Made by a program: the position numbers and the translations under genes | Part shown: positions 48,379 through 57,466 of the stretch, piece after piece | Layout of the letters: each line of letters opens with the position of its first letter | Position numbering within the stretch: position 1 is the stretch's first letter | From: Microcaldota archaeon | GTDB taxonomy: Archaea; Micrarchaeota; Micrarchaeia; Norongarragalinales; SBBD01 | Direction of reading: 5' to 3' | NCBI GenBank assembly: GCA_018819225.1 | Contig: JAHJQN010000007.1 | Span: 62,001-126,000, forward strand | Length of the DNA: 64,000 nt | The notes under the pieces: model-generated | The model's input: only the letters and a program-made list of their open reading frames with translations | Databases searched by the model: none | Told to the model about the DNA's origin: nothing

Positions 48379-49299
48379 ATGCCCCGTCGAAAACCCGCGG
48401 AAGTTATCCCATACCATCCCCTTCGTGAGGTTCCACTTCTGGTAGCTATTGAAAATGAAGAGGGAGAACGAGCCGGATTTTCTATAGGCCATAATCACGC
48501 ATTGCTCATTTTTCCCAATTCCTTGATTCGAAGACGCCCACGCATTCTTCGCAGCTTAAGAACCGCAGTCCATCCTTCGCTTAGACCGCACATCTCGAGT
48601 TTTCCCCTAAAAAAAGCACACGAAAGACGCGTGTATTCCCTAAAATATTTAGATCCACCGCATCATACCTCCCGTGGAAGGAATAGGTATTTTCGAGAGG
48701 GTTTTTTTGCTGTTGGACTAGATCCCTTGACTAACTTTGAACTCGCTCGGCCTTCCCAAGCTCAACAATTAACAGATCACATGATTCAGACCGATGATAC
48801 GGATATCTCTCACATTCCTCCTAGAAAACTTCATTCCATACTGGGCGCGTCTTTCCGAGCCGAACAAGAACGATCGGTTCAGGTGGGAAAACATACGATG
48901 AGAATTTTGTTGGACCAATTGAAGCAGTGGCAAATTAAACGAGTCTTCATTAATCCGCCGGATTATTCTCTCCCGTATTCTACTACTCCTCCGACTATTG
49001 GCAAGGATGATGCACAAGCGACGTATGGCAATCCCGGGTTTACGCGACCCTATGTCTTATCGAAAGATATTCGAGATTCCTTTCTTCATTTTCAAAAAGA
49101 ACAAGTTTTACCTGGCGGAGTTAGAATGGATGTTCACGCGATTCATAGGAATCGGCGCCATAATTCTTTGGAACTGGAAGGTATTGCCGTAACACTCCAT
49201 CAATCGGTTTCCATTGGAAAGCTCGCTTCGGTTCTAAAGAATTTAGGCGTATATCGCAATTATAAGCCCGGAGAACGCGATTTGAAAGGCCTTCTATAA
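48379..49299 (+). CDS. Orphan protein, 306 aa, AT-richer than neighbours
   Basis: No family is recognised. The protein is mixed alpha/beta: VPLLVAIENEEGERAGFSIGHNHALLIFPN, a basic arginine-rich segment (IRRRPRILRSLRTAVHPSLRP), and a C-terminal part with a helix followed by a strand and proline loop (LLDQLKQWQIKRVFINPPDYSLPY). The codons are visibly richer in A/T third positions than adjacent genes, which may indicate a different origin. It is the only plus-strand gene between the two phosphohistidine-domain copies. Confidence 0.5.
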   Translation: MPRRKPAEVIPYHPLREVPLLVAIENEEGERAGFSIGHNHALLIFPNSLIRRRPRILRSLRTAVHPSLRPHISSFPLKKAHERRVYSLKYLDPPHHTSRGRNRYFREGFFAVGLDPLTNFELARPSQAQQLTDHMIQTDDTDISHIPPRKLHSILGASFRAEQERSVQVGKHTMRILLDQLKQWQIKRVFINPPDYSLPYSTTPPTIGKDDAQATYGNPGFTRPYVLSKDIRDSFLHFQKEQVLPGGVRMDVHAIHRNRRHNSLELEGIAVTLHQSVSIGKLASVLKNLGVYRNYKPGERDLKGLL

Positions 49300-49328
49300 C
49301 CTCCCTTCTTCAACTGACTACCGCAGAT

Positions 49329-50821
49329 TCATTCCTGATTATTTTTCAGTATGCGCACGATTCCATTTCCTGCATCCACTTCAACGCGATCCCCGTCCTT
49401 CAGCACTTTCGTAGCGATCTTCGTACCGATGACGCAAGGAATACCCAATTCCCTGCTCACAATGGCCGCCGCTTTCTTCATTGCAGGAACCACATCGGGA
49501 TTCGTCGCAATGGCCACGAGAATATCCCCTGGCTTCATTTTCATCATGTCGGATGGCGTGATGATGATTTTAACCGTCCCTACCGTTTTACCCAGCGAGG
49601 CGCACTGTCCTTTCAGCTCCCTCGCGTTCGCCTCGATTTTTTCATCAGCGCGTTCCGCCAACGTACGTGCCGCATCCCCTACGAGCACTTGACAGAATCC
49701 CTGGTATGCATACAACGTACAAAACTGTGTCCGCTCCCGCAAGAACCCTCGATCGATCGTTCCTTCCGTCAACGCCACTTCCATTTCCTCGAACAGCATA
49801 CACCGTGCTTCGTGGTTGCTGATGTTCAACCGATCCGCGATTTCCTGCAATAACGCATCCACATGGGATAATGCCGTTAGCTGTGAATACCTCCGATAAA
49901 GCTTCGTCAACATAAACTCGGCATATACGGCAAACATTTCCTTCTGATGGTCGCTCAGCTCCAACTGTTTTTCCAACTGCCTTTTTTTCGAGCGGTGTTC
50001 TTCAATGACCTTGCCGATTTCCGCAAACGTTCTTTCCGCGTCCTTCCCGCTCTTGAAGAATTCGGTGAATTCCTTCAAGTAGTGTTCGAAGGGGTAAGGC
50101 ATGCCAAAAAACATGCCTCCCAAGACGCGGTACTTTTCCCAGTATTGCTCCAACCTTCTCTTGTATTGCGGAGGCAAACCAATCCGGATATGCTCGATGT
50201 CTTTAGAAAACAAGTTTTTCACGTACGCTTCTTTCCCAATCTCCTTGGCTATTTCCAGAAAGGCCTTGCGTTGACGGTTTTCCACGCTTTCTTTTTCCGG
50301 CGTCGTCAGAGGAATGAACCACGCGTTCACTTGTTCTTCGTTATCCGTTTTCATTCGAAGATAGGACTTCAATCGCTCGGTGTATTCAGGATAGAACATG
50401 TCGGTCGCGTTGCTCAAACCCCCCCATTCATGCAGCGTCGTGTGCGCGGCCACGAATGGCTTGAGCAGCCCCAAAGCTCCTCATTCGTTTTTCGGTTCAA
50501 GTTCTTTCCATAAATGTGGTGTCGCGTGTAATCCGTCATCGCATCGGATAGCGTGACGATGTTGCGGTTGATCTCGTGGCCGAATGCCGGATCCTCGTCT
50601 ATCTTTTGAAGCACATGCCTCGCAAAATCCAGCGTATCCTGCCTTCCGTAATAGAATTTGAGGTCGGTTCCTTTGAATACGGCTAAGATCTTTTGGTAAT
50701 TCCGGCCGACGGCGTTCTCAATGCTATCCACGTACATGCGCAGCCAGATCTGCGCGGAAAAGAAGTCCATGTTTGGAATGTCTTCGGCCAGCATCCAAGG
50801 GTCTTCGTCACGTTGAACCAT
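49329..50821 (-). pseudogene. Decayed duplicate of the phosphohistidine-domain gene
   Basis: This is a close paralogue of 46016-47542, with near-identical DNA in places (for example 49567-49618 against 46279-46330). It is broken in two ways. First, one base is missing from the C4 run at 50469-50472 (G run on the coding strand), shifting the frame after NRKTNEELWG; the continuation GLLKPFVAAHTTLHEWGG matches copy 1 in the other frame. Second, 39 nt encoding TDQGGVTCHAAIV, including the active His, have been lost exactly between two AAIV repeats, near 49465. The start is ATG 50821. The frameshift could be a base-calling error; the in-frame loss of the active site is not easily explained that way. 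Confidence 0.85.
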
Positions 50822-50846
50822 GCGATTCGCCGTTTACGCCGCCAAA

Positions 50847-52502
50847 CTAGGGAGCGGTTTCGCTTGAGGACCTTTTTTGCGCAATGTGTTCCACGATCAC
50901 TCCGAACGCCGGTCTCGTTAGCCCGACTCCCAGCACGATTCCCACGATGGTCGCGAGCGCGAAACCCATCACTTCCACGATGCCCGAAAGCAGCAACGGT
51001 AGCATGCTCACGATCGCCACTCCCGCAACCGTGAAGATGATGAAGAACGCTTTTCCGATGCGATCCTTCAAACCCCTTCCATGCGCCAGTTCATCCTCTT
51101 CATCATCGCGTTTCCTGAGCACTTCGTCCGTGATAATGATTTGGTCGTCGACTCCGGATCCAATGATCGCCACAATTCCCGCAACCGCCGCCAAATCCAG
51201 TGTTCCGAATATTCCGATGAACGAGGTCGTGAGCACGATTTCCACTAAATTAACGAGAATAATGGGCACCAACAAATCCATTCGTCTGTACCGCCAAACA
51301 ATCAATCCCATTACCGCGATAATCGCCGTAAAAATGGCGATCGCGCTGAACATCAAGAACTGTTCTCCTAAGGAGGGAGCGACCACGTACGCGCTTCCAA
51401 GCACGGTACTCACGGGCAGCTTTCCTCCCGAGATCACGCTCTTCAAGAGCTTGATTTCTCCCAACGCGTTTTTCTGCGCATCCTGTTCCGTTACGCCTGA
51501 AACCGATCCGGTCACGGAATAGAATTGCGATACGTATCCGTCGGCCAGCCCGGCGGATAGCACGGGTGCGGAAATCAAGCCAATCGCCTTCCATTCGTTC
51601 ACGATTCTTCCTCGGATCTGCGAATCGTACGAGTTGATGATCATGTCCTTGTCGTCTTTGACGACGATCCGGTTTTCTGCAGCGGTTGGATCGTCCGTGA
51701 AGCCCGCGTTCTTGAGCGTTTGAATCAAATCGCTTCGTTCTTCCGCAAGACTCTTTCCAATAATGACTTCCGTCTTGTTTTCATCCACGATGCGTTCCGC
51801 CAACGGTTCCGAGCTTTGATTTTCCACAAACAATACCAGTAATTTGTCGCCCTCGATTTCCGTCAGATCTTCTATCGCCTCCTCCAGATCTTGTCGCGCG
51901 GCAAAGTTGACGCCTTGCTGCAGGTTTTCCGCGTCCACCAGGATAGCCGTATTCCGCGGCCGGTCCAAATACATGTAGACGGGGTAATTCTCTTTTCCTT
52001 CCGCGGCTTGCGCGAATCGTTCTCCTCCGGCCCTCGAGGATGCAAAATTCAATTCCCATTGCGCGGTCGTTCCTTGAGGTATAATCAATTCGCCGGAAGG
52101 ACCTCCGACCGCATTCTGAACGATATCCGTTCCCTCCAAACCGACGTTTCCGTCCACCACGGCTTCAAAACGACCTTGCTGCCTCAAAATGCGCTCGACG
52201 CTCCGGATAACGGACGCATCCGCTTGCGGAATTTCAACGATGATTTCCTTTCCGCCTAATGGGCGAACGATGCTTTGCGACAACCCGAATTTGTTGATGC
52301 GCTGCTTCAAGGTTTCAATCGTATCCGTCATTTGATCCGACGTCAAATCCTGTTCGCTAATGATTGAAATGGGAATGCGTACGCCTCCCTTGAACTCAAT
52401 GCCTAAGTTCAATCCGTTGACCGCTACGAGAACGAGCGCCAATGCTACGGCGACGATGACGAGCTGAATCCGCCGATTTTTTAGTAATTGAGTAGCGCTC
52501 AT
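50847..52502 (-). CDS. secD: Protein-export membrane protein SecD
   Basis: The 551-aa product has an N-terminal membrane helix. The P1 domain begins NLGIEFKGGVRIPI (FKGG motif) and covers about 35-330. A five-helix RND-type bundle at about 370-545 includes GIVAIIGSGVDDQIIITDEV, with the acidic residues typical of archaeal SecD. SecDF pulls translocated chains outward, using an ion gradient. ATG 52502 overlaps the secF stop by 4 nt (ATGA). Archaeal order secF-secD is kept. Confidence 0.93.
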   Translation of the reverse strand: MSATQLLKNRRIQLVIVAVALALVLVAVNGLNLGIEFKGGVRIPISIISEQDLTSDQMTDTIETLKQRINKFGLSQSIVRPLGGKEIIVEIPQADASVIRSVERILRQQGRFEAVVDGNVGLEGTDIVQNAVGGPSGELIIPQGTTAQWELNFASSRAGGERFAQAAEGKENYPVYMYLDRPRNTAILVDAENLQQGVNFAARQDLEEAIEDLTEIEGDKLLVLFVENQSSEPLAERIVDENKTEVIIGKSLAEERSDLIQTLKNAGFTDDPTAAENRIVVKDDKDMIINSYDSQIRGRIVNEWKAIGLISAPVLSAGLADGYVSQFYSVTGSVSGVTEQDAQKNALGEIKLLKSVISGGKLPVSTVLGSAYVVAPSLGEQFLMFSAIAIFTAIIAVMGLIVWRYRRMDLLVPIILVNLVEIVLTTSFIGIFGTLDLAAVAGIVAIIGSGVDDQIIITDEVLRKRDDEEDELAHGRGLKDRIGKAFFIIFTVAGVAIVSMLPLLLSGIVEVMGFALATIVGIVLGVGLTRPAFGVIVEHIAQKRSSSETAP

Positions 52503-53623
52503 TTGATTCCCCGATTGTCCGCATGCCACAATACGAGTGCGGCATTACCCGTCCACGTGGCAATAAAGTCCACGATCCCTCCGATGACTGCAACGGCTCC
52601 AATCTGCGAGTACGTTTGAATTTGTAGGATGCTCGCCACGCCGAGGAGCACGGCGAACGCGGCCACGGTCGTCGCGTTCATGAGGAACGCCGTTTTCATG
52701 GTATCGAAAATGCGTTGTCGCGCGTTTCCTTCCGATCTCTTGAGCACGCGAATGGTCAACAGCATGTCCGTATCCAACGAGAACCCCACGAGCATGAGTA
52801 ACGCCGCAACGGTAGCCAACGTCAACGGAATCTGGAACAGCCCCATCAGCCCTAACGTGATGATGAGGTCTGCGAACGCCCCGAAAATGACGGCGAGCGA
52901 CGGCAAGAAGCTTCGGAACACGAGCACAATCACGATTCCGGAAGCAACGAATGCGAACAACAGTATTTGCGTCACTTGCGAGAAGAAGAACTTACTCAAC
53001 GACGCCCCGATTTCCTTGCTGGTATACGAGTCGACTGGCACCACGGCTTCGATTTCCGACAGCACGTCTTCCCGAAAACTCGATTTTTGTTCCTGAAGCT
53101 CGGCATCCACGGCCGCGAACGCATCCATTCCATTGGTTGCGCGCGTTCCGGTCCCCAGTTTTTCCATGAGGTAGTTCGCTTCGCTCAATAGCGCTTGTTC
53201 CGATGCCTGCGCTTTGGCGCGCTGTTCCCGAATTTCATTTTCCTCGCCTTGATCGATCAATGCATCTAAGCGTAATTGTTCCGCGGAATAGTCTTCATCC
53301 AGGCGTTTGAGTGACGCCAACTGTTCCTCGACCTCGTCGAGATTCGGATTCGACTGCATTTCAATTTCGAGTCCTCGTCCCGACGGGTTCTCGAACACGC
53401 GCACGCTAATCTCCGGGGAAAGCGGGCTCAAGCGCTCTTCCAACTCCGTCACTTTCGCGTTCAAGTCGCCTTCTCCCGTATACACCGTAAACAACGCGCC
53501 TCCTTTCAGGTCGATGCCTTGCGGAATCATGGGGATAAAGAACAATGAGAGAAACATGAGCGCGAGTGGAATGATCAGTAGCTTGTGATAATCCGGCCGC
53601 TCGTATACGTTGGGGATGTTCAT
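52499..53623 (-). CDS. secF: Protein-export membrane protein SecF
   Basis: The 374-aa product starts MNIPNVYERPDYHKLL, followed by a membrane helix and PQGIDLKGGALFTVYTG (SecDF P1 motif). A coiled, charged insert lies at about 120-170, then an RND-type membrane bundle with GFSLDTDMLLTIRVLKR at about 280-296. The coiled insert (LDALIDQGEENEIREQRAKA) is larger than in most archaeal SecF. ATG 53623 was preferred to an upstream start at 53653. It is upstream of and coupled to secD. Confidence 0.92.
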   Translation of the reverse strand: MNIPNVYERPDYHKLLIIPLALMFLSLFFIPMIPQGIDLKGGALFTVYTGEGDLNAKVTELEERLSPLSPEISVRVFENPSGRGLEIEMQSNPNLDEVEEQLASLKRLDEDYSAEQLRLDALIDQGEENEIREQRAKAQASEQALLSEANYLMEKLGTGTRATNGMDAFAAVDAELQEQKSSFREDVLSEIEAVVPVDSYTSKEIGASLSKFFFSQVTQILLFAFVASGIVIVLVFRSFLPSLAVIFGAFADLIITLGLMGLFQIPLTLATVAALLMLVGFSLDTDMLLTIRVLKRSEGNARQRIFDTMKTAFLMNATTVAAFAVLLGVASILQIQTYSQIGAVAVIGGIVDFIATWTGNAALVLWHADNRGIK

Positions 53624-53800
53624 GAGACGTCTACCGCTAATGCTGTTAGACACGATAAGCAGCGGAAACGTTTCAGCCCCTTAATGTTAATAAGCTTATT
53701 CTTATCGAGAAGCGAGAAAATTGAAAGAAACCGAGCAGTTTGCCCGGCGGATCTCCATTGCCGGTCATTATTTTAATAAACTGTTCGAGACCCGTTTTAT

Positions 53801-54376
53801 TTAGAACAAGGGGACTTTTTGCATGATGCCCAGCAGGATCAACACGAACAATATCACGGCCGACGGAATGAACAATGACGCGAATGCCTTCGGTGTGCTT
53901 AAGCGGTGCACTTCCTCCAGCATGCGAATGTTCACGTACGCATAATACAACAGTATTCCGATTCCGATCAACCAACCGATTCCCGGAAAGAGCTTGACCA
54001 GATAGTATAATATCAGGACGGGGGCCAGGATGATCGCATTCAAATAATATTGTTCCGCGAATTTTCCTTTTCCTCCGAACGCTTTCGCGAACAAGTAGTT
54101 CAATGAAACGAGCAGCACCACGGCAAGAAACGCGGAAGCCGCGTTGATCACGATGAACAGGAAGATCGTAGATAGGTCCATGGGCTTTACTTTCGGAGAC
54201 ACGCCCGGAAGAATTTTGAACGTGAACGCAAACAATGCGCTGAAGATGAGCGCGCCCATCATCAAATGCTTGTGTCCTTCCTCGTAGGTCGCGTGCTTTT
54301 TCTGACGGGAAAACAAGTGTTTTGGGTCCGAGAGCACTTCCGCCCACAAGTCCAAGCGCTCCGCCATTTTTGACAT
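53801..54376 (-). CDS. Yip1-like membrane protein
   Basis: The 191-aa product has a short N-terminal cytosolic part containing DLWAEVLSDPKHLFSRQKKH and then five membrane helices, the pattern of the Yip1 family (common in archaea next to LemA or secretion genes). The precise role is unknown. It is divergent from lemA with about 90 bp between starts. The gap of about 180 bp to secF contains no gene. Confidence 0.7.
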   Translation of the reverse strand: MSKMAERLDLWAEVLSDPKHLFSRQKKHATYEEGHKHLMMGALIFSALFAFTFKILPGVSPKVKPMDLSTIFLFIVINAASAFLAVVLLVSLNYLFAKAFGGKGKFAEQYYLNAIILAPVLILYYLVKLFPGIGWLIGIGILLYYAYVNIRMLEEVHRLSTPKAFASLFIPSAVILFVLILLGIMQKVPLF

Positions 54377-54433
54377 GGAGAGCTGTATTCATTCACCCAA
54401 TAAAAACCTTGTCGTTGCGTTCAAGAGAAAGCC

Positions 54434-54441
54434 TTTAAATA
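54434..54441 (+). promoter_or_regulatory. TATA box of lemA
   Basis: TTTAAATA lies 24-32 bp before the GTG start at 54466, so transcription probably begins at the start codon. Confidence 0.55.
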
Positions 54442-54465
54442 ACGGACGCGCTCTTTGAATGCGGG

Positions 54466-55032
54466 GTGTTTCAAGTGCCGGAGTTACTGCTTTACGTTCC
54501 CGTTGCGCTCATCGTACTCGTTGCTATCGTATTCATCTGGATTTACAACGGCTTGGTGACGTTGCGCAACCGCATCGAGAACGCGTGGAGCCAAATCGAC
54601 GTGCAGCTGAAGAAGCGGACGGACTTGATTCCTAATCTCGTGGAAACCGTGAAAGGGTATGCGAAACACGAACGCGAGACGTTCGAACGCATTACGGATG
54701 CCCGAGCCGCAACGGTGAACGCGAAATCGGTTCGCGAGAAAGCAGTCGCCGATAACCTGCTGTCTGGAGCGCTCAAGAGCTTGTTTGCCGTTTCTGAAAA
54801 CTATCCGGATTTGAAGGCGAACCAAAACTTTCTCCAATTGCAGGAAGAGCTTTCGGGCGTGGAGAGCAAAATTGCCTATGCCCGACAATTCTATAACGAT
54901 TCCGTTCTCGCTTTCAACACGAAGATTCAGGTGTTTCCCTCCAATCTCGTGGCCGGCATGCTGGGCTTCCTGAAGAACGATTACTTCCGAGTGGAAGGCA
55001 AGGAGCGCGAGAACGTCCAAGTCAGGTTTTAA
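54466..55032 (+). CDS. lemA: LemA family protein
   Basis: The 188-aa product has an N-terminal membrane helix (LLLYVPVALIVLVAIVFIWI) and the LemA helical bundle: NGLVTLRNRIENAWSQIDVQ, LKKRTDLIPNLVETVKGYAKHE, and VESKIAYARQFYNDSVLAFN near the C-terminus. LemA proteins are membrane-linked and of poorly known function. The start is GTG 54466, close behind a TATA box, so it is read from a leaderless message. Confidence 0.93.
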   Translation: MFQVPELLLYVPVALIVLVAIVFIWIYNGLVTLRNRIENAWSQIDVQLKKRTDLIPNLVETVKGYAKHERETFERITDARAATVNAKSVREKAVADNLLSGALKSLFAVSENYPDLKANQNFLQLQEELSGVESKIAYARQFYNDSVLAFNTKIQVFPSNLVAGMLGFLKNDYFRVEGKERENVQVRF

Positions 55033-55131
55033 TGACGCGTTCTTCGTGCGGTATTGGGACGCTCATTCGGTAGGCGTTCAATCGAAAGCCATATATAGCT
55101 GAATTTCGAGGTATACTTGCGTGCTCATTTT

Positions 55132-55515
55132 ATGAACGCCGACCACTTGGACTTATTATTAGCCTTCATCCTTCGTGAGAAGCGCTTCCTGAAAAAACGG
55201 GAAACGAGTTTCACGGACCAGGAGCTCCGCGACGGAGAACAGTTGCTTAAGCGTGCGCTCAAGGTCATGACGGCCAAAAAGCTCACGGATGAGGAACTCA
55301 GGGCACTCGCTGTCAATGAGAATAAGGCCAAGCGAATGGTTTTAGATCTTCGCAAGCGCGTCAAGAGCCTGTCTCCCAAACAGCTCCTTATTATTGTTCA
55401 AAACTATGAGCTCGTCTATTCGGTCATTGAGAAGAAACACAAGGAGCACAAAATCGTGATCGAGTCATTAAAGGGAGACCGATTCTACAATCCGCGTCGC
55501 CGGGTTTACGCGTAA
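55132..55515 (+). CDS. Hypothetical helical protein, 127 aa
   Basis: The product is all-helical and highly charged (LLLAFILREKRFLKKRETSF, QELRDGEQLLKRALKVMTAKKLTDEELRAL, RFYNPRRRVYA at the end). No family is recognised. A TTG at 55117 could extend it by five residues. It may form an operon with the tRNA-binding-domain gene 10 bp downstream. Confidence 0.6.
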   Translation: MNADHLDLLLAFILREKRFLKKRETSFTDQELRDGEQLLKRALKVMTAKKLTDEELRALAVNENKAKRMVLDLRKRVKSLSPKQLLIIVQNYELVYSVIEKKHKEHKIVIESLKGDRFYNPRRRVYA

Positions 55516-55525
55516 CGTGCATTGC

Positions 55526-55855
55526 ATGACGGAAACGGTTTCTTTTTCAGATTTTGCGAAGCTCGAGCTCCGCATCGGCAAGATCATGGCCGTGGAGCCC
55601 GTAGAGGGAACGGACAAGCTCTACAAGCTGTCGGTGCGTCTCGGTGAGGAAACGCGGACTCTCGTAGCCGGTCTCGCCGAATCGTATGCCGCGGACGAGC
55701 TCATGGGCATGAAAATCGTAGTGGTCGCCAATCTCGAGCCCAAATCGTTGAAAGGCATTGAGTCCCAAGGCATGTTGCTGGCAGCCGATGAAAACGGAAC
55801 GCCGGTTCTCCTGACCCCCGAAAAAGACGTCTCCGACGGAACCCCGATCCGTTAA
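55526..55855 (+). CDS. Stand-alone tRNA-binding (EMAP II / MetRS beta-type) OB-fold protein
   Basis: The 109-aa product is the tRNA-binding OB fold found at the C-terminus of methionyl-tRNA synthetase or as a separate subunit: LELRIGKIMAVEPVEGTDKLYKLSVRLGEE, RTLVAGLAESYAADELMGMKIVVVANLEPKSLKGIESQGMLLAA. The KLRG-like site reads KGIES in the loop. It probably partners with a MetRS encoded elsewhere. ATG 55526 is chosen; 55517 is an alternative. Confidence 0.88.
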   Translation: MTETVSFSDFAKLELRIGKIMAVEPVEGTDKLYKLSVRLGEETRTLVAGLAESYAADELMGMKIVVVANLEPKSLKGIESQGMLLAADENGTPVLLTPEKDVSDGTPIR

Positions 55856-55892
55856 TTACTCTTTTTCGAGTATTTACTCTTTTTTAAGAACT

Positions 55893-55900
55893 TTTATAAA
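55893..55900 (+). promoter_or_regulatory. TATA box of the ECF transporter operon
   Basis: TTTATAAA lies 22-30 bp before ATG 55923, the spacing of a leaderless archaeal promoter. It would drive the S-A-T gene set. Confidence 0.6.
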
Positions 55901-55922
55901 TTCAGGGCGCGTACGTTTGGGT

Positions 55923-56720
55923 ATGCGCACTTATGCACTCGTGGCCGCTGCATTGCTTGCGGCCATCGGCATGCTGTTTCAATTCGCCAATTCCATTATC
56001 GGTATTCCAACGGGTTTTGGCATGACGATCGATCTCGTTGCCGTTCCCGTGCTCCTCGCGTTTTTTGTGCTGGGTTACGAAGTCGCCTTATACGTTCTCG
56101 TTCTTTTGGCGCTCCTCATCACGTTCGCTTCGCCGACCTCTTTCGTGGGCGCGATCATGAAGTTTTCTGCCACGCTTCCCATGTTCTTTATCCCTACTTT
56201 GTATCTCATGGCCCGCAAGCGGGGATTCGATGCCGTCAAGCTATTCGGTATTCTCGTGCTCGCCGTCATCCTGTTAGGCGTCCTATTTGCCTTAGGCGGC
56301 TATTCGTACGCGTTTTCGGAGACGCTATTTGAGAATGCGTTGCTGATCGGCGTTCTGCCGTTCCTCGTACTCGTCGCGTTCTCGTATTTCCTGCTGCATA
56401 TCTGGAAGCGCTATGGCGCCGATTTAACCCTTTCTTCTCTAGCGTCCTGGAAGAGCGCGCTATTCGTTCTCGCCCTCGCCCTATTGTTGCGCGGCATCTT
56501 GATGATTTTCACGAACTTCTATTTCGCCGGACCCCTTTTCTTCAAGATTTCTCCTCAAGAATTCACGTCGTTTGTCGAATCCGTTCCCCTCCCGTTTTTA
56601 GGGTCCAACTCGTGGTATTTCGTCGTGTTCTTCTGGAATGCCTTGCAGGGCGCGATGGAGTTTACTATCGCATGGCTCATTGCATTCCGCTTCGGTTTCG
56701 CCCGAAAATACGGTGCGTGA
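55923..56720 (+). CDS. ECF transporter substrate-binding (S) component, substrate unknown
   Basis: The 265-aa integral membrane protein has about six to seven helices. The N-terminal half (AAALLAAIGMLFQF, IPTGFGMTIDLVAVPVLLAFFVLGYEVALYVLV) has the small-residue pattern of ECF S components. Its identity is supported by the directly following ATPase and transmembrane-coupling genes. It is longer than typical S components (about 180-200 aa), with an extra C-terminal pair of helices. The vitamin or metal carried cannot be read from sequence; no riboswitch is visible. Confidence 0.7.
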   Translation: MRTYALVAAALLAAIGMLFQFANSIIGIPTGFGMTIDLVAVPVLLAFFVLGYEVALYVLVLLALLITFASPTSFVGAIMKFSATLPMFFIPTLYLMARKRGFDAVKLFGILVLAVILLGVLFALGGYSYAFSETLFENALLIGVLPFLVLVAFSYFLLHIWKRYGADLTLSSLASWKSALFVLALALLLRGILMIFTNFYFAGPLFFKISPQEFTSFVESVPLPFLGSNSWYFVVFFWNALQGAMEFTIAWLIAFRFGFARKYGA

Positions 56721-56721
56721 C

Positions 56722-57465
56722 ATGCCGCTTCTTTCCTTCGAGCAATTCAGCCTACGCTTCGGTTCCCAACTCGTTTTGAACGAGATCTCCCTCTCCATAG
56801 AAAAAGGGGAATTCATTGGGTTAATGGGAGGCATCGGCTCCGGCAAAACCTCGTTCTTGTTAAGCATTAACGGGGTCATTCCCAAACTGGTTCCAGCTCA
56901 AACGCAGGGGCGCGTGATGCTTTCCGGAAAAGAGGTTTCCAAGCACTCGGTTCAGTCATTAAGCCGCGACGTGGCCATGGTATTCCAGAATCCGTCTGAT
57001 CAACTCTTTTCCCTCACGGTCGAAGATGAAGTCGCATTCGGGCTACGCAACCAGCACCTCCCCCAAAACGTGATTACCGAGCGCGTTACTCATGCATTGA
57101 ATGACGTCGGCCTCTCCGCGTTTACCGCTCGCGATCCCTCTTCGCTTTCCCACGGTCAAAAACAAAAAGTCGCCATTGCCAGCGCGCTGGCGCTTCAAAC
57201 CCCTCTAATCGTTCTCGATGAACCCACCTCCAATCTCGATTTTTCCAGCAGCGTCGCCCTATATACCCTGCTGGAAAAACTCCATGCGGATGGGAATTCC
57301 ATTCTCGTCGTAGACCACGACACCGACCTTCTTTCACGATACGCGAAACGCTTCATCGTATTATACGGGCAGCGCGTTATTGCGGATGGCGATCCATCTG
57401 TTTTTATTAACGGAGCAGCGGAACGCGCGGGATTAAAGGTTCCGTGCCGTATGCGAGGCGAATAA
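56722..57465 (+). CDS. ecfA: ECF transporter ATPase
   Basis: The 247-aa ABC ATPase has Walker A GGIGSGKTS at about 36-44, Q-loop FQNPSDQLFSLTVEDEVAFG, signature LSHGQKQKVAI (His in place of the usual Gly), Walker B IVLDEPTSNLD and the switch His in VDHD. The QNPSDQLF/TVEDEVAFG sequence is diagnostic of EcfA. Only one ATPase gene is present, so it probably acts as a homodimer. It starts 1 bp after the S-component stop. Confidence 0.93.
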   Translation: MPLLSFEQFSLRFGSQLVLNEISLSIEKGEFIGLMGGIGSGKTSFLLSINGVIPKLVPAQTQGRVMLSGKEVSKHSVQSLSRDVAMVFQNPSDQLFSLTVEDEVAFGLRNQHLPQNVITERVTHALNDVGLSAFTARDPSSLSHGQKQKVAIASALALQTPLIVLDEPTSNLDFSSSVALYTLLEKLHADGNSILVVDHDTDLLSRYAKRFIVLYGQRVIADGDPSVFINGAAERAGLKVPCRMRGE

Positions 57466-57466
57466 C

